Assembly: GCF_029227915.1 (NCBI RefSeq)
Contig: NC_079881.1
Span: 24,901,501-24,965,500, forward strand
Source of the DNA: Hydractinia symbiolongicarpus
Taxonomy: Eukaryota; Cnidaria; Hydrozoa; Anthoathecata; Hydractiniidae
Direction: 5' to 3'
DNA length: 64,000 nucleotides
Shown: positions 1-13,185 of the stretch, piece after piece
Layout of the letters: each line of letters opens with the position of its first letter
How positions within the stretch are numbered: the stretch's first letter is position 1
The notes under the pieces: model-generated
What the model saw: only the letters and a program-made list of their open reading frames with translations
Database searches by the model: none
Told to the model about the DNA's origin: nothing
Translations under genes and position numbers: made by a program

Positions 1-2840
1 GATTCTTTAAATTATTTTTTCACCACTAAAACGCATGAGACTTGTAGTTTTCAAAAATGATTTCATTTTTTATGAGACGCTGAATAAAAGGAGTTAAATC
101 GGCGGCAAACGAAAACCCGCGATTTCCCGTAAATCCCGGGCTTGACCCGTATAGTCAAATGTATACAAAGAAATTAAACTGGGAGTAAACTTATTTCCCG
201 AACGATTTTTTAAATTAATTTTTTACCACTAAAACGCATAAGACTTGTAGTTTTCAAAAACGATTTCATTTTTGATGAGACGCTGAATAAAAGGAGTTTA
301 ATCGCCAGCAAACGAAAACCCGCGATTTTCCGTATATCACGGACTCGGCCCGTACAGTGAAAAGTATACAAAGAAAGTAAGCAGGGAGTAAACTCATTTC
401 CCAAACGATTCTTTCAATTATTTTTTCACCACTAAAACGCATGAGACTTGTAGTTTTCTAAAATGATTTCATTTTTAAAGAGACGCTGTATAAAAGGAGT
501 TTAATCGCCGACAAACGAAAACCCGCGATTTGCCGTAAATCCCGGGCTTGACCCGTATAGTCGAATGTATACAAAGAATGAAAATTGGGAGTAAACTCAT
601 TTCCCGAACGATTTTTAAATTATTTTTTTACCACTAAAATGCATAAGACTTGTAGTTTTCAAAAACGATTTCATTTTTGATGAGACGCTGAATAAAAGGA
701 GTTTAATCGCCGGCTAACGAAAAACCGCGATTTTCCGTATATCACGGCCTCGGCCCGTACAGTGAAAAGTATACAAAGAAAGTACCCAGGGAGTAAACTC
801 ATTTGCCGAACGATTTTTTGAATTATTTCTTCACCACTAAAACGCATGAGACTTGTAGTTTCCAAAAATGATTTCATTTTTGATGAGACGCACAATAAAA
901 GGAGTTTAATCGCCGGCAAACGAAAACCCGCAATTTCCCGTAAATCCCGGGGTCGGCCCGTATAGTCAAAAGTATACAAAGAAAGTACCCAGGGAGTAAA
1001 CTCATTTCTTGAACGATTTTTTACATTGTTTTTTCACCACTAAAACGCATGAGACTTGTAATTTTCAAAAATGATTTCATTTTTGATGAGACCCTGAATA
1101 AAAGGAGTTTAATCTCCGGCAAACGAAAACCCGCCATTTCCCGTAAATCCCGGGCTTGGCCCGTATAGTCGAATGTATACAAAGAAAGTACGCAGGGAGT
1201 AAACTCATTTCCCAAACGATTTTTTAAATTATTTTTTCACCACTAAGACGCATGAGACTTGTAGTTTTCAAAAATGATTTCATTTTTTATGAGACGCTGA
1301 ATAAAAGGAGTTTAATCGCCGGCAAACGAAAATCCGCGATTTCCCGTAAATCCCGGACTTGGCCCGTATAGTCAAAAGTATACAAAGGAAGTACCCAGGG
1401 AGTAAACTCATTTCCCAAACGATTCTTTAAATTATTTTTCACCACTAAAACGCATGAGACTTGTAGTTTTCAAAAATGATTTTATTTTTGATGAGACGCT
1501 GAATAAAAAGAGTTTAATCTCCGGCAAACGAAAACCCGCGATTTCCCGTAAATCCCGGGCCTGGCCCGTATAGTCGAATGTATACAAAGAAGGTACCCAG
1601 GGAGTAAACTCATTTCCCGAACGATTTTTTAAATTAATTTTTTACCACTAAAACGCATGAGACTTGTAGTTTTCAGAAATGATTTCATTTTTGATGAGAC
1701 GCTGAATAAAAGGAGTTTAATCGCCGGCTAACGAAAAACCGCGATTTTCCGTATATCACGGACTCGGCCCGTACAGTGAAAGGTATACAAAGAAAGTACC
1801 CAGGGAGTAAACTCATTTCCCAAACGATTCTTTAAATTATTTTTTCACCACTAAAACGCATGAGACTTGTAGTTTTCAAAAATGATTTCATTTTTGATGA
1901 GACGCTGAATAAAAGAAGTTTAATCGCCGGCAAACGAAATCCCGCGATTTTCCGTATATCCTGGAATCGGCCCGTATAGTCGAATGTATACAAAGAAAGT
2001 AAACTGGGAGTAAACTCATTTTCCGAACGATTTTTTAAATTAATTTTTTACCACTAAAACGCATAAGACTTGTAGTTTTCAAAAACGATTTCATTTTTGA
2101 TGAGACGCTGAATAAAAGGAGTTTAATCGCCGGCAAACGAAAACCCGCAATTTCCCGTAAATCCCGGACTCGGCACGTATAGTCAAAAGTATACAAAGAA
2201 AGTACCCAGGGAGTAAACTCACTTCCCGAACGATTCTTTAAATTATTTTTTCACCACTAAAACGCATGAGACTTGTAGTTTTTAAAAAGGATTTCATTCT
2301 TGATGAGACGCTGAATAAAAGGAGTTTAATCGCCGGCAAACGAAATCCCGCGATTTTCCGTATATCATGGCCTCGGCCCGTACAGTGAAAAGTATACAAA
2401 GAAAGTACCCAGGGAGTAAACTCATTTGCCGAACGATTTTTTGAATTACTTCTTCACCACTAAAACGCATGAGACTTGTAGTTTCCAAAAATGATTTCAT
2501 TTTTGATGAGACGCACAATAAAAGGAGTTTAATCGCCGGCAAACGAAAACCCGCGATTTGCCGTAAATCCCGGGCTTGACCCGTATAGTGAAATGTATTC
2601 AAAGAAAGTAAACTGGGAGTAAACTCATTTCCCGAACGATTTTTTAAATTAATTTTTTACCACTAAAACGCATAAGACTTGTAGTTTTCAAAAATGATTT
2701 CATTTTTGATGAGACGCTGAATAAAAGGAGTTTAATCTCCGGCAAACGAAAACCCGCGATTTCCCGTAAATCCCGGACCCGGCCCGTATAGTCAAAAGTA
2801 TACAAAGAATGTACGCAGAGAGTAAACTCATTTCCCGAAC
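1..2840. repeat. Mosaic satellite block, 14 monomers, no local HOR
   Basis: Monomers here are divergent from each other and show no clean local period. The first about 0.8 kb shares linked variants (GGAGTTAAATCG; GTATATCACGGACTC; GAGACGCTGTATAAAAGG) with the nine-mer unit at 13.2-19 kb. The trimer 1623-2231 is found again at 7910-8517 (offset about 6286), and 2435-3043 again at 9127-9735 (offset 6692, diagnostic GACGCACAATAAAAG). No gene, promoter or foreign insertion was seen. Confidence 0.8.
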
Positions 2841-4053
2841 GATTCTTTAAATTATATTTTCACCACTAAAACGCATGAAACTTGTACTTTTCAAAAATGA
2901 TTTCATTTTTGATGAGACGCTGAATAAAAGAAGTTTAATTGCCGGCAAACGAAAACCCGCGATTTCCCGTAAATCCCGGGCTTGGCCCGTATAGTCGAAT
3001 GTATACAAAGAAAGTACCCATTGAGTAAACTCATTTCCCGAAAGATTTTTTAAATAATTTTTTCACCACTAAGACGCATGAGACTTGTAGTTTTCAAAAA
3101 TGATTTCGTTATTGATGAGACGCTGCATAAAGGGAGTTTAATCGCCGGCAAACGAAAACCCGCCATTTCCCGTAAATCCCTGGCTTGGCCGTATAGTCGA
3201 ATGTATACAAAAAAAATACCCAGGGAGTACACTCATTACCCGAACGATTTTTTAAATTATTTCTTCACCACTAAAACGCATGAGACTTGTAGTTTTCAAA
3301 ATTGATTTCATTTTTGATGAGACGCGGAATAAAAGAAGTTTAATCGGCGGCAAACGAAAACCCGAGATTTCCCGTAAATCCCGGGCTTGGCCCGCATAGT
3401 CGAATGTATACAAAGAAAGTACCCAGGGAGTAAACTCATTTCCCGAACGATTTTTTACATTATTTTTTCACCACTAAGACGCATGAGACTTGTAGTTTTC
3501 AAAAATGATTTCATTTTTTATGAGACGCTGAATAAAAGGAGTTTAATCGCCGGCAAACGTAAGCCCTCCATTTTCGTAAATCCCGGACTCGGCCCGTATA
3601 GTCAAAAGTATACAAAGAAAGTACCCAGGGAGTAAACTCATTTCCCGAACGATTCTTTAAATTATTTTTCACCACTGGAACGCATGAGACTTAGTTTTCA
3701 AAAATGATTTCGTTTTTGATGAGACGCTGAATAAAAGGAGTTTAATCGCCGGCAAACAAAAACCCGCGATTTGCCGTAAATCCCGGGCTTGACCCGTATA
3801 GTCAAATGTATACAAAGAAAGTAAACTGGGAGTAAACTCATTTCCCGAACGATTTTTTAAATTAATTTTTTACCACTAAAATGCATAAGACTTGTAGTTT
3901 TCAAAAACGATTTCATTTTTGATGAGACGCTGAATAAAAGGAGTTTAATCGCCGGCAAACGAAAACCCGCAATTTCCCGTAAATCCCGGACTCGGCCCGT
4001 ATAGTCAAAAGTATACAAAGAAAGTAAACTGGGAGTAAACTCATTTCCGGAAC
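2841..4053. repeat. Six-monomer HOR A, copy 1
   Basis: Six successive monomers repeat at 4054-5270 with an offset of 1213-1217 bp. Shared diagnostics in the same order: CATGAAACTTGTAC; GATTTCGTTATTGATG with CTGCATAAAGGGAG; GACGCGGAATAAAAG; an ATTTTTTATGAG variant with CCCTCCATTTT; CACTGGAACGCATG; and AAAATGCATAAG. Small deletions, for example in GAGACTTAGTTTTC at about 3690, distinguish this copy. Confidence 0.85.
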
Positions 4054-5270
4054 GATTCTTTAAATTATATTTTCACCACTAAAACGCATGAAACTTGTAC
4101 TTTTCAAAAATGATTTCATTTTTGATGAGACGCTGAATAAAAGAAGTTTAATCGCCGGCAAACGAAAACCCGCGATTTCCCGTAAATCCCGGGCTTGGCC
4201 CGTATAGTCGAATGTATACAAAGAAAGTACCCATTGAGTAAACTCATTTCCCGAACGATTTTTTAAATTATTTTTTCACCACTAAGACGCATGAGACTTG
4301 TAGTTTTCAAAAATGATTTCGTTATTGATGAGACGCTGCATAAAGGGAGTTTAATCGCCGGCAAACGAAAACCCGCCATTTCCCGTAAATCCCTGGCTTG
4401 GCCGTATAGTCGAATGTATAGAAAAAAAAATACCCAGGGAGTACACTCATTACCCGAACGATTTTTTAAATTATTTCTTCACCACTAAAACGCATGAGAC
4501 TTGTAGTTTTCAAAATTGATTTCATTTTTGATGAGACGCGGAATAAAAGAAGTTTAATCGGCGGCAAACGAAAACCCGAGATTTCCCGTAAATCCCGGGC
4601 TTGGCCCGCATAGTCGAATGTATACAAAGAAAGTACCCAGGGAGTAAACTCATTTCCCGAACGATTTTTTACATTATTTTTTCACCACTAAGACGCATGA
4701 GACTTGTAGTTTTTAAAAATGATTTCATTTTTTATGAGACGCTGAATAAAAGGAATTTAATCGCCGGCAAACGAAAACCCTCCATTTTCCGTAAATCCCG
4801 GACTCGGCCCGTATAGTCAAAAGTATACAAAGAAAGTACCCAGGGAGTAAACTCATTTCCCGAACGATTCTTTAAATTATTTTTCACCACTGGAACGCAT
4901 GAGACTTGTAGTTTTCAAAAATGATTTCGTTTTTGATGAGACGCTGAATAAAAGGAGTTTAATCGCCGGCAAACAAAAACCCGCGATTTGCCGTAAATCC
5001 CGGGCTTGACCCGTATAGTCAAATGTATACAAAGAAAGTAAACTGGAAGTAAACTCATTTCCCGAACGATTTTTTAAATTAATTTTTTACCACTAAAATG
5101 CATAAGACTTGTAGTTTTCAAAAACGATTTCATTTTTGATGAGACGCTGAATAAAAGGAGTTTAATCGCCGGCAAACGAAAACCCGCAATTTCCCGTAAA
5201 TCCCGGACTCGGCCCGTATAGTCAAAAGTATACAAAGAAAGTACCCAGAGAGTAAACTCATTTCCCGAAC
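4054..5270. repeat. Six-monomer HOR A, copy 2
   Basis: Second copy of the preceding six-monomer string, with the same six diagnostic variants in the same order and a few single-base differences and short indels. It directly abuts copy 1, as expected for a tandem duplication made by unequal exchange between monomers six units apart. Confidence 0.85.
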
Positions 5271-5473
5271 GATTCTTTAAATTATTTTTTCACCACTAAA
5301 ACGCATGAGATTTGTACTTTTCAAAAACGATTTCATTTTTGATGAGACGCTGAATAAAAGGAGTTTAATCGCCGGCAAACGAAAACCCGCAATTTCCCGT
5401 AACTCCCGGACTCGGCCCGTATAGTCAAAAGTATACAAAGAAAGTACCCAGGGAGTAAACTCATTTCCCGAAC

Positions 5474-6691
5474 GATTCTTTAAATTATTTTTTCACCACT
5501 AAAACGCATGAGATTTGTACTTTTCAAAAACGATTTCATTTTTGATGAGACGCTGAATAAAAGGAGTTTAATCGCCGGCAAACGAAAACCCGCAATTTCC
5601 CGTAAATCCCGGACTCGGCCCGTATAGTCAAAAGTATACAAAGAAAGTACCCAGGGAGTAAACTCATTTCCCGAACGATTCTTTAAATTATTTTTTCACT
5701 ACTAAAACGCATGAGATTTGTAGTTTTCAAAAATGATTTCATTTGTGATGAGACGCTGAATAAAAGGAGTTTAATCGCCGGCAAATGAAAACCCGCGATT
5801 TCCTGTATATCCCGGAATCGGCCCGTATAGTCGAATGTATACAAAGAAAGTACCCAGGGAGTAAACTTATTTCTTGAACGATTTTATAAATTATTTTTTC
5901 ACCACTAAAACGCATGAGACTTGTAGTTTTCAAAAATGATTTCATTTTTGATAAGACGCTGAATAAAAGGAGTTTAATCTCCGGCAAACGAAAACCCGCG
6001 ATTTCCCGTAAATCCTGGACCCGGCCCGTATAGTCAAAAGTATACAAAGAACGTACGCAGGGAGTAAACTCATTTCCCGAACGATTCTTTAAATTATATT
6101 TTCACCACTAAAACGCATGAGACTTGTACTTTTCAAAAATGATTTCATTTTTTATGAGACGCTGAATAAAAGGAGTTTAATCGCCGGCAAACGAAAAACC
6201 GCGATTTCCCGTAAATCCCGGACTCGGCCCGTATAGTCAAAAGTATACAAAGAAAGTACCCAGGGAGTAAACTCATTTCCCGAACGATTCTTTAAATTAT
6301 TTCTTCACCACTAAAACGCATGAGACTTGTAGTTTTCAAAAATGATTTCATTTTTGATGACACGCTGAATAAAAGGAGTTTAATCGCCGGCAAAAGAAAA
6401 CCCGCGATTTGCCGTAAATGCCGGGCTTGACCCGTATAGGTAAATGTATACAAAGAAAGTATACTGGGAGTAAACTCATTTCCCAAACGATTTTTTAAAT
6501 TAATTTTTTACCACTAAAACGCATAAGACTTGTAGTTTTCAAAAACGATTTCATTTTTGATGAGACGCTGAATAAAAGGAGTTTAATCGCCGGCAAACGA
6601 AAACCCGCAATATCCCGTAAATCCCGGACTCGGCCCGTATAGTCAAAAGTATACAAAGAAAGTACCCAGGGAGTAAACTCATTTCCCGAAC
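5474..6691. repeat. Six-monomer HOR B, copy 1 (1218 bp)
   Basis: The string contains GAGATTTGTACTTTTC, then GATTTCATTTGTGATG with GGCAAATGAAAACC and CCTGTATATCCCGGAATC, then TTCTTGAACG followed by a CTGGACCCGG monomer, GAACGTACGCAG, and a GATGACACGCTG monomer. Each recurs 1218 bp later. One ordinary monomer (5271-5473) separates this unit from HOR A. Confidence 0.85.
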
Positions 6692-7909
6692 GATTCTTTA
6701 AATTATTTTTTCACCACTAAAACGCATGAGATTTGTACTTTTCAAAAACGATTTCATTTTTGATGAGACGCTGAATAAAAGGAGTTTAATCGCCGGCAAA
6801 CGAAAACCCGCAATTTCCCGTAAATCCCGGACTCGGCCCGTATAGTCAAAAGTATACAAAGAAAGTACCCAGGGAGTAAACTCATTTCCCGAACGATTCT
6901 TTAAATTATTTTTTCACTACTAAAACGCATGAGATTTGTAGTTTTCAAAAATGATTTCATTTGTGATGAGACGCTGAATAAAAGGAGTTTAATCGCCGGC
7001 AAATGAAAACCCGCGATTTCCTGTATATCCCGGAATCGGCCCGTATAGTCGAATGTATACAAAGAAAGTACCCAGGGAGTAAACTTATTTCTTGAACGAT
7101 TTTTTAAATTATTTTTTCACCACTAAAACGCATGAGACTTGTAGTTTTCAAAAATGATTTCATTTTTGATAAGACGCTGAATAAAAGGAGTTTAATCTCC
7201 GGCAAACGAAAACCCGCGATTTCCCGTAAATCCTGGACCCGGCCCGTATAGTCAAAAGTATACAAAGAACGTACGCAGGGAGTAAACTCATTTCCCGAAC
7301 GATTCTTTAAATTATATTTTCACCACTAAAACGCATGAGACTTGTACTTTTCAAAAATGATTTCATTTTTTATGAGACGCTGAATAAAAGGAGTTTATTC
7401 GCCGGCAAACGAAAAACCGCGATTTCCCGTAAATCCCGGACTCGGCCCGTATAGTCAAAAGTATACAAAGAAAGTACCCAGGGAGTAAACTCATTTCCCG
7501 AACGATTCTTTAAATTATTTCTTCACCACTAAAACGCATGAGACTTGTAGTTTTCAAAAATGATTTCATTTTTGATGACACGCTGAATAAAAGGAGTTTA
7601 ATCGCCGGCAAACGAAAACCTGCGATTTGCCGTAAATGCCGGGCTTGACCCGTATAGGTAAATGTATACAAAGAAAGTAAACTGGGAGTAAACCCATTTC
7701 CCAAACGATTTTTTAAATTAATTTTTTACCACTAAAACGCATAAGACTTGTAGTTTTCAAAAACGATTTTATTTTTGATGAGACGTTGAATAAAAGGAGT
7801 TTAATCGCCGGCAAACGAAAACCCGCAATTTGCCTTAAATCCCGTGCTTGACCCGTATAGTCAAATGTATACAAAGAAAGTAAACTGGGAATAAACTCAT
7901 TTCCCGAAC
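6692..7909. repeat. Six-monomer HOR B, copy 2 (1218 bp)
   Basis: Repeats the diagnostics of 5474-6691 in order. Its last five monomers (6895-7909) recur at 11360-12374 with an offset of about 4465 bp, including the rare GCCTTAAATCCCGTGC motif at about 7830 and 12296. This block has therefore been copied both locally and at a distance. Confidence 0.83.
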
Positions 7910-9735
7910 GATTTTTAAATTAATTTTTTACCACTAAAACGCATAAGACTTGTAGTTTTCAAAAACGATTTCATTTTTGATGAGACGCTGAATAAAAGGA
8001 GTTTAATCGCCGGCTAACGAAAAACCGCGATTTTCCGTATATCACGGACTCGGCCTGTACAGTGAAAAGTATACAAAGAAAGTACCCAGGGAGTAAACTC
8101 ATTTCCCAAACGATTCTTTAAATTATTTTTTCACCACTAAAACGCATGAGACTTGTAGTTTTCAAAAATGATTTCATTTTTGATGAGACGCTGAATAAAA
8201 GAAGTTTAATCGCCGGCAAACGAAAACCCGCGATTTCCCGTATATCCTGGAATCGGTCCGTATAGTCGAATGTATACAAAGAAAGTAAACTGGGAGTAAA
8301 CTCATTTTCCGAACGATTTTTTAAATTAATTTTTTACCACTAAAACGCATAAGACTTGTAGTTTTCAAAAACGATTTCATTTTTGATGAGACGCTGAATA
8401 AAAGGAGTTTAATCGCCGGCAAACGAAAACCCCCAATTTCCCGTAAATCCCGGACTCGGCCCGTATAGTCAAAAGTATACAAAGAAAGTACCCAGGGAGT
8501 AAACTCATTTCCCGAACGATTCTTTAAATTATTTTTTCACCACTAAAACGCATGAGATTTGTAGTTTTCAAAAATGATTTCATTTTTGATGAGACGCTGA
8601 ATAAAAGGAGTTTAATCGCCGGCAAATGAAAACCCGCGATTTCCTGTATATCCCGGAATCGGCCCGTATAGTCGAATGTATACAAAGAAAGTACCCAGGG
8701 AGTAAACTCATTTCTTGAACGATTTTTTAAATTATTTTTTCACCACTAAAACGCATGAGACTGGTAGTTTTCAAAAATGATTTCATTTTTGATGAGACGC
8801 TGAATAAAAGGAGTTTAATCTCCGGCAAACGAAAACCCGCGATTTCCCGTAAATCCTGGACCCGGCCCGTATAGTCAAAAGTATACAAAGAACGTACGCA
8901 GGGAGTAAACTCATTTCCCGAACGATTCTTTAAATTATATTTTCACCACTAAAACGCATGAGACTTGTACTTTTCAAAAATGATTTCATTTTTTATGAGA
9001 CGCTGAATAAAAGGAGTTTAATCGCCGGCAAACGAAAACCCGCGATTTCCCGTAAATCCCGGACTCGGCCCGTATAGTCAAAAGTATACAAAGAAAGTAC
9101 CCAGGGAGTAAACTCATTTCCCGAACGATTTTTTGAATTATTTCTTCACCACTAAAACGCATGAGACTTGTAGTTTCCAAAAATGATTTCATTTTTGATG
9201 AGACGCACAATAAAAGAAGTTTAATCGCCGGCAAACGAAAACCCGCGATTTACCGTAAATCCCGGGCTTGACCCGCATAGTGAAATGTATTCAAAGAAAG
9301 TAAACTGGGAGTAAACTCATTTCCCGAACGATTTTTTAAATTAATTTTTTACCACTAAAACGCATAAGACTTGTAGTTTTCAAAAATGATTTCATTTTTG
9401 ATGAGACGCTGAATAAAAGGAGTTTAATCTCCGGCAAACGAAAACCCGCGATTTCCCGTAAATCCCGGACCCGGCCCGTATAGTCAAAAGTATACAAAGA
9501 ATGTACGCAGGGAGTAAACTCATTTCCCGAACGATTCTTTAAATTATATTTTCACCACTAAAACGCATGAGACTTGTACTTTTCAAAAATGATTTCATTT
9601 TTGATGAGACGCTGAATAAAAGAAGTTTAATCGCCGGCAAACGAAAACCCGCGATTTCCCGTAAATCCCGGGCTTGGCCCGTATAGTCGAATGTATACAA
9701 AGAAAGTACCCAGGGAGTAAACTCATTTCCCGAAC
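7910..9735. repeat. Mosaic satellite block with trimers shared with 1.6-3.0 kb
   Basis: Nine monomers. The trimer 7910-8517 matches 1623-2231 (shared GGCTAACGAAAAACCG, GTATATCACGGACTC, CCTGGAATCGG), and 9127-9735 matches 2435-3043 (GACGCACAATAAAAG; GAATGTACGCAG). Between them lie monomers of the GGCAAATGAAAACC and CTGGACCCGG types that also occur in HOR B. Nothing other than satellite was seen. Confidence 0.78.
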
Positions 9736-10750
9736 GATTTTTTAAATTATTTTTTCACCACTAAGACGCATGAGACTTGTAGTTTTCAAAAATGATTTCG
9801 TTATTGATGAGACGCTGAAAAAGAGGAGTTTAATCGCCGGCAAACGAAAACCCGCGATTTCCCGTAAATCCCGGCCTTGACCTGTATAGTCGAATGTATA
9901 CAAAGAAAGTAAACTGGGAGTAAACTCATTTCCCGAACGATTTTTTAAATTATTTTTTCACCACTAAAATGCATGAGACTTGTAGTTTTCAAAAATGATT
10001 TCGTTTTTGATGAGACGCTGAATAAAAGGAGTTTAATCGCCGGCAAACAAAAACCCGCGATTTGCCGTAAATCCCGGGCTTGACCCGTATAGTCAAATGT
10101 ATACAAAGAAAGTAAACTGGGAGTAAACTCATTTCCCGAACGATTTTTTAAATTAATTTTTTACCACTAAAATGCATAAGACTTGTAGTTTTCAAAAACG
10201 ATTTCATTTTTGATGAGACGCTGAATAAAAGGAGTTTAATCGCCGGCAAACGAAAACCCGCAATTTCCCGTAAATCCCGGACTCGGCCCGTATAGTCAAA
10301 AGTATACAAAGAAAGTACCCAGGCAGTAAACTCATTTCCCGAACGATTCTTTAAAGTATTTTTTCACCACTAAAACGCATGAGATTTGTAGTTTTCAAAA
10401 ATGATTTCATTTTCGATGAGACGCTGAATAAAAGGAGTTTAATCGCCAGCAAATGAAAACCCGCGATTTCCTGTATATCCCGGAATCGGCCCGTATAGTC
10501 GAATGTATACAAAGAAAGTACCCAGGGAGTAAACTCATTTCTTGAACGATTTTTTAAATTATTTTTTCACCACTAAAACGCATGAGACTTGTAGTTTTCA
10601 AAAATGATTTCATTTTTGATGAGACGCTGAATAAAAGGAGTTTAATCTCCGGCAAACGAAAACCCGCGATTTCCCGTAAATCCTGGACCCGGCCCGTATA
10701 GTCAAAAGTATACAAAGAACGTACGCAGGGAGTAAACTCATTTCCCGAAC
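9736..10750. repeat. Five-monomer HOR C, copy 1 (1015 bp)
   Basis: Five monomers in fixed order: GATTTCGTTATTGATG with CCCGGCCTTGACCTG; AAAATGCATGAG with GATTTCGTTTTTG; AAAATGCATAAG with CCGCAATTTCCCG; GCAAATGAAAACC with CCTGTATATCCCGG; and CTGGACCCGG with GAACGTACGCAG. The same order follows immediately in the next unit. Confidence 0.82.
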
Positions 10751-11765
10751 GATTCTTTAAATTATATTTTCACCACTAAAACGCATGAGACTTGTAGTTT
10801 TCAAAAATGATTTCGTTATTGATGAGACGCTGAATAAGAGGAGTTTAATCGCCGGCAAACGAAAACCCGCGATTTCCCGTAAATCCCGGCCTTGACCTGT
10901 ATAGTCGAATGTATACAAAGAAAGTAAACTGGGAGTAAACTCATTTCCCGAATGATTTTTTAAATTATTTTTTCACCACTAAAATGCATGAGACTTGTAG
11001 TTTTCAAAAATGATTTCGTTTTTGATGAGACGCTGAATAAAAGGAGTTTAATCGCCGGCAAACAAAAACCCGCGATTTGCCGTAAATCCGGGGCTTGACC
11101 CGTATAGTCAAATGTATACAAAGAAAGTAAACTGGGAGTAAACTCATTTCCCGAACGATTTTTTAAATTAATTTTTTACCACTAAAATGCATAAGACTTG
11201 TAGTTTTCAAAAACGATTTCATTTTTGATGAGACGCTGAATAAAAGGAGTTTAATCGCCGGCAAACGAAAACCCGCAATTTCCCGTAAATCCCGGACTCG
11301 GCCCGTATAGTCAAAAGTATACAAAGAAAGTACCCAGGGAGTAAACTCATTTCCCGAACGATTCTTTAAATTATTTTTTCACCACTAAAACGCATGAGAT
11401 TTGTAGTTTTCAAAAATGATTTCATTTTTGATGAGACGCTGAATAAAAGGAGTTTAATCGCCGGCAAATGAAAACCCGCGATTTCCTATATATCCCAGAA
11501 TCGGCCCGTATAGTCGAATGTATACAAAGAAAGTACCCAGGGAGTAAACTCATTTCTTGAACGATTTTTTAAATTATTTTTTCACCACTAAAACGCATGA
11601 GACTTGTAGTTTTCAAAAATGATTTCATTTTTGATGAGACGCTGAATAAAAGGAGTTTAATCTCCGGCAAACGAAAACCCGCGATTTCCCGTAAATCCTG
11701 GACCCGGCCCGTATAGTCAAAAGTATACAAAGAACGTACGCAGGGAGTAAACTCATTTCCCGAAC
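10751..11765. repeat. Five-monomer HOR C, copy 2 (1015 bp)
   Basis: Tandem copy of 9736-10750 with the same five monomer types. Differences include CCTATATATCCCAG in place of CCTGTATATCCCGG in the fourth monomer. The last two monomers also match part of HOR B (offset about 4465), so the borders of local duplications overlap. Confidence 0.8.
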
Positions 11766-13185
11766 GATTCTTTAAATTATATTTTCACCACTAAAACGCA
11801 TGAGACTTGTACTTTTCAAAAATGATTTCATTTTTTATGAGACGCTGAATAAAAGGAGTTTAATCGCCGGCAAACGAAAACCCGCGATTTCCCGTAAATC
11901 CCGGACTCGGCCCGTATAGTCAAAAGTATACAAAGAAAGTACCCAGGGAGTAAACTCATTTCCCGAACGATTCTTTAAATTATTTCTTCACCACTAAAAC
12001 GCATGAGACTTGTAGTTTTCAAAAATGATTTCATTTTTGATGACACGCTGAATAAAAGGAGTTTAATCGCCGGCAAACGAAAACCCGCGATTTGCCGTAA
12101 ATCCCGGGCTTGACCCGTATAGGTAAATGTATACAAAGAAAGTAAACTGGGAGTAAACTCATTTCCCGAACGATTTTTTAAATTAATTTTTTACCACTAA
12201 AACGCATAAGACTTGTAGTTTTCAAAAACGATTTCATTTTTGATGAGACGTTGAATAAAAGGAGTTTAATCGCCGGCAAACGAAAACCCGCAATTTGCCT
12301 TAAATCCCGTGCTTGACCCGTATAGTCAAATGTATACAAAGAAAGTAAACTGGGAGAAAACTCATTTCCCGAACGATTTTTAAATTAATTTTTTACCACT
12401 AAAACGCATAAGACTTGTAGTTTTCAAACACGATTTCATTTTTGATGAGACGCTGAATAAAAGGAGTTTAATCGCCGGCAAACGAAAACCCGCAATTTCC
12501 CGTAAATCCCGGACTCGGCCCGTATAGTCAAAAGTATACAAAGAAAGTAGGCAGGGAGTAAACTCATTTCCCTAACGATTCTTTAAATTATTTTTTCACC
12601 ACTAAAACGCATGAGACTTGTAGTTTTCAAATATGATTTCATATTTGATGAGACGCTGAATAAAAGGAGTTTAATCGCCGGCAAACGAAAACCCGCGATT
12701 TCCTGTATATCCCGGACTCGGCCCGTATAGTCAAAAGTATACAAAGAAAGTACCCAGGGAGTAAACTCATTTCCCGAACGATTCTTTAAATTATTTTTTC
12801 ACCACTAAAACGCATGAGACTTGTAGTTTTCAAAAATGATTTCATTTTTGATGAGACGCTGAATAAAAGGAGTTTAATCGCCGGCAAACGAAAACCCGCG
12901 ATTTGCCGTAAATCCCGGGCTTGACCCGTAAAGTCGAATGTATACAAAGAAAGTAAACTGGGAGTAAACTCATTCCCCGAACGATTTTTTAAATTAATTT
13001 TTCACCACCAAAACGCATAAGACTTGTAGTTTTCAAAAACGATTTTATTTTTGATGAGACGCTGAATAAAAGGAGTTTAATCTCCGGCAAACGAAAACCC
13101 GCGATTTCCCGTAAATCCCGGGTTTGGCCCGTATAGTCGAATGTATACAAAGAAGGTACCCAGGAAGTAAACTCATTTCCCGAAC
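11766..13185. repeat. Satellite block between HOR C and the nine-mers, seven monomers
   Basis: The first three monomers (11766-12374) continue the match to the end of HOR B (GATGACACGCTG, GAGACGTTGAATAAAAG, GCCTTAAATCCCGTGC). The remaining four (12375-13185) carry scattered private changes, such as AAATATGATTTCATATTTG at about 12630, and no close partner in the window was recognised. No non-satellite sequence was seen. Confidence 0.75.
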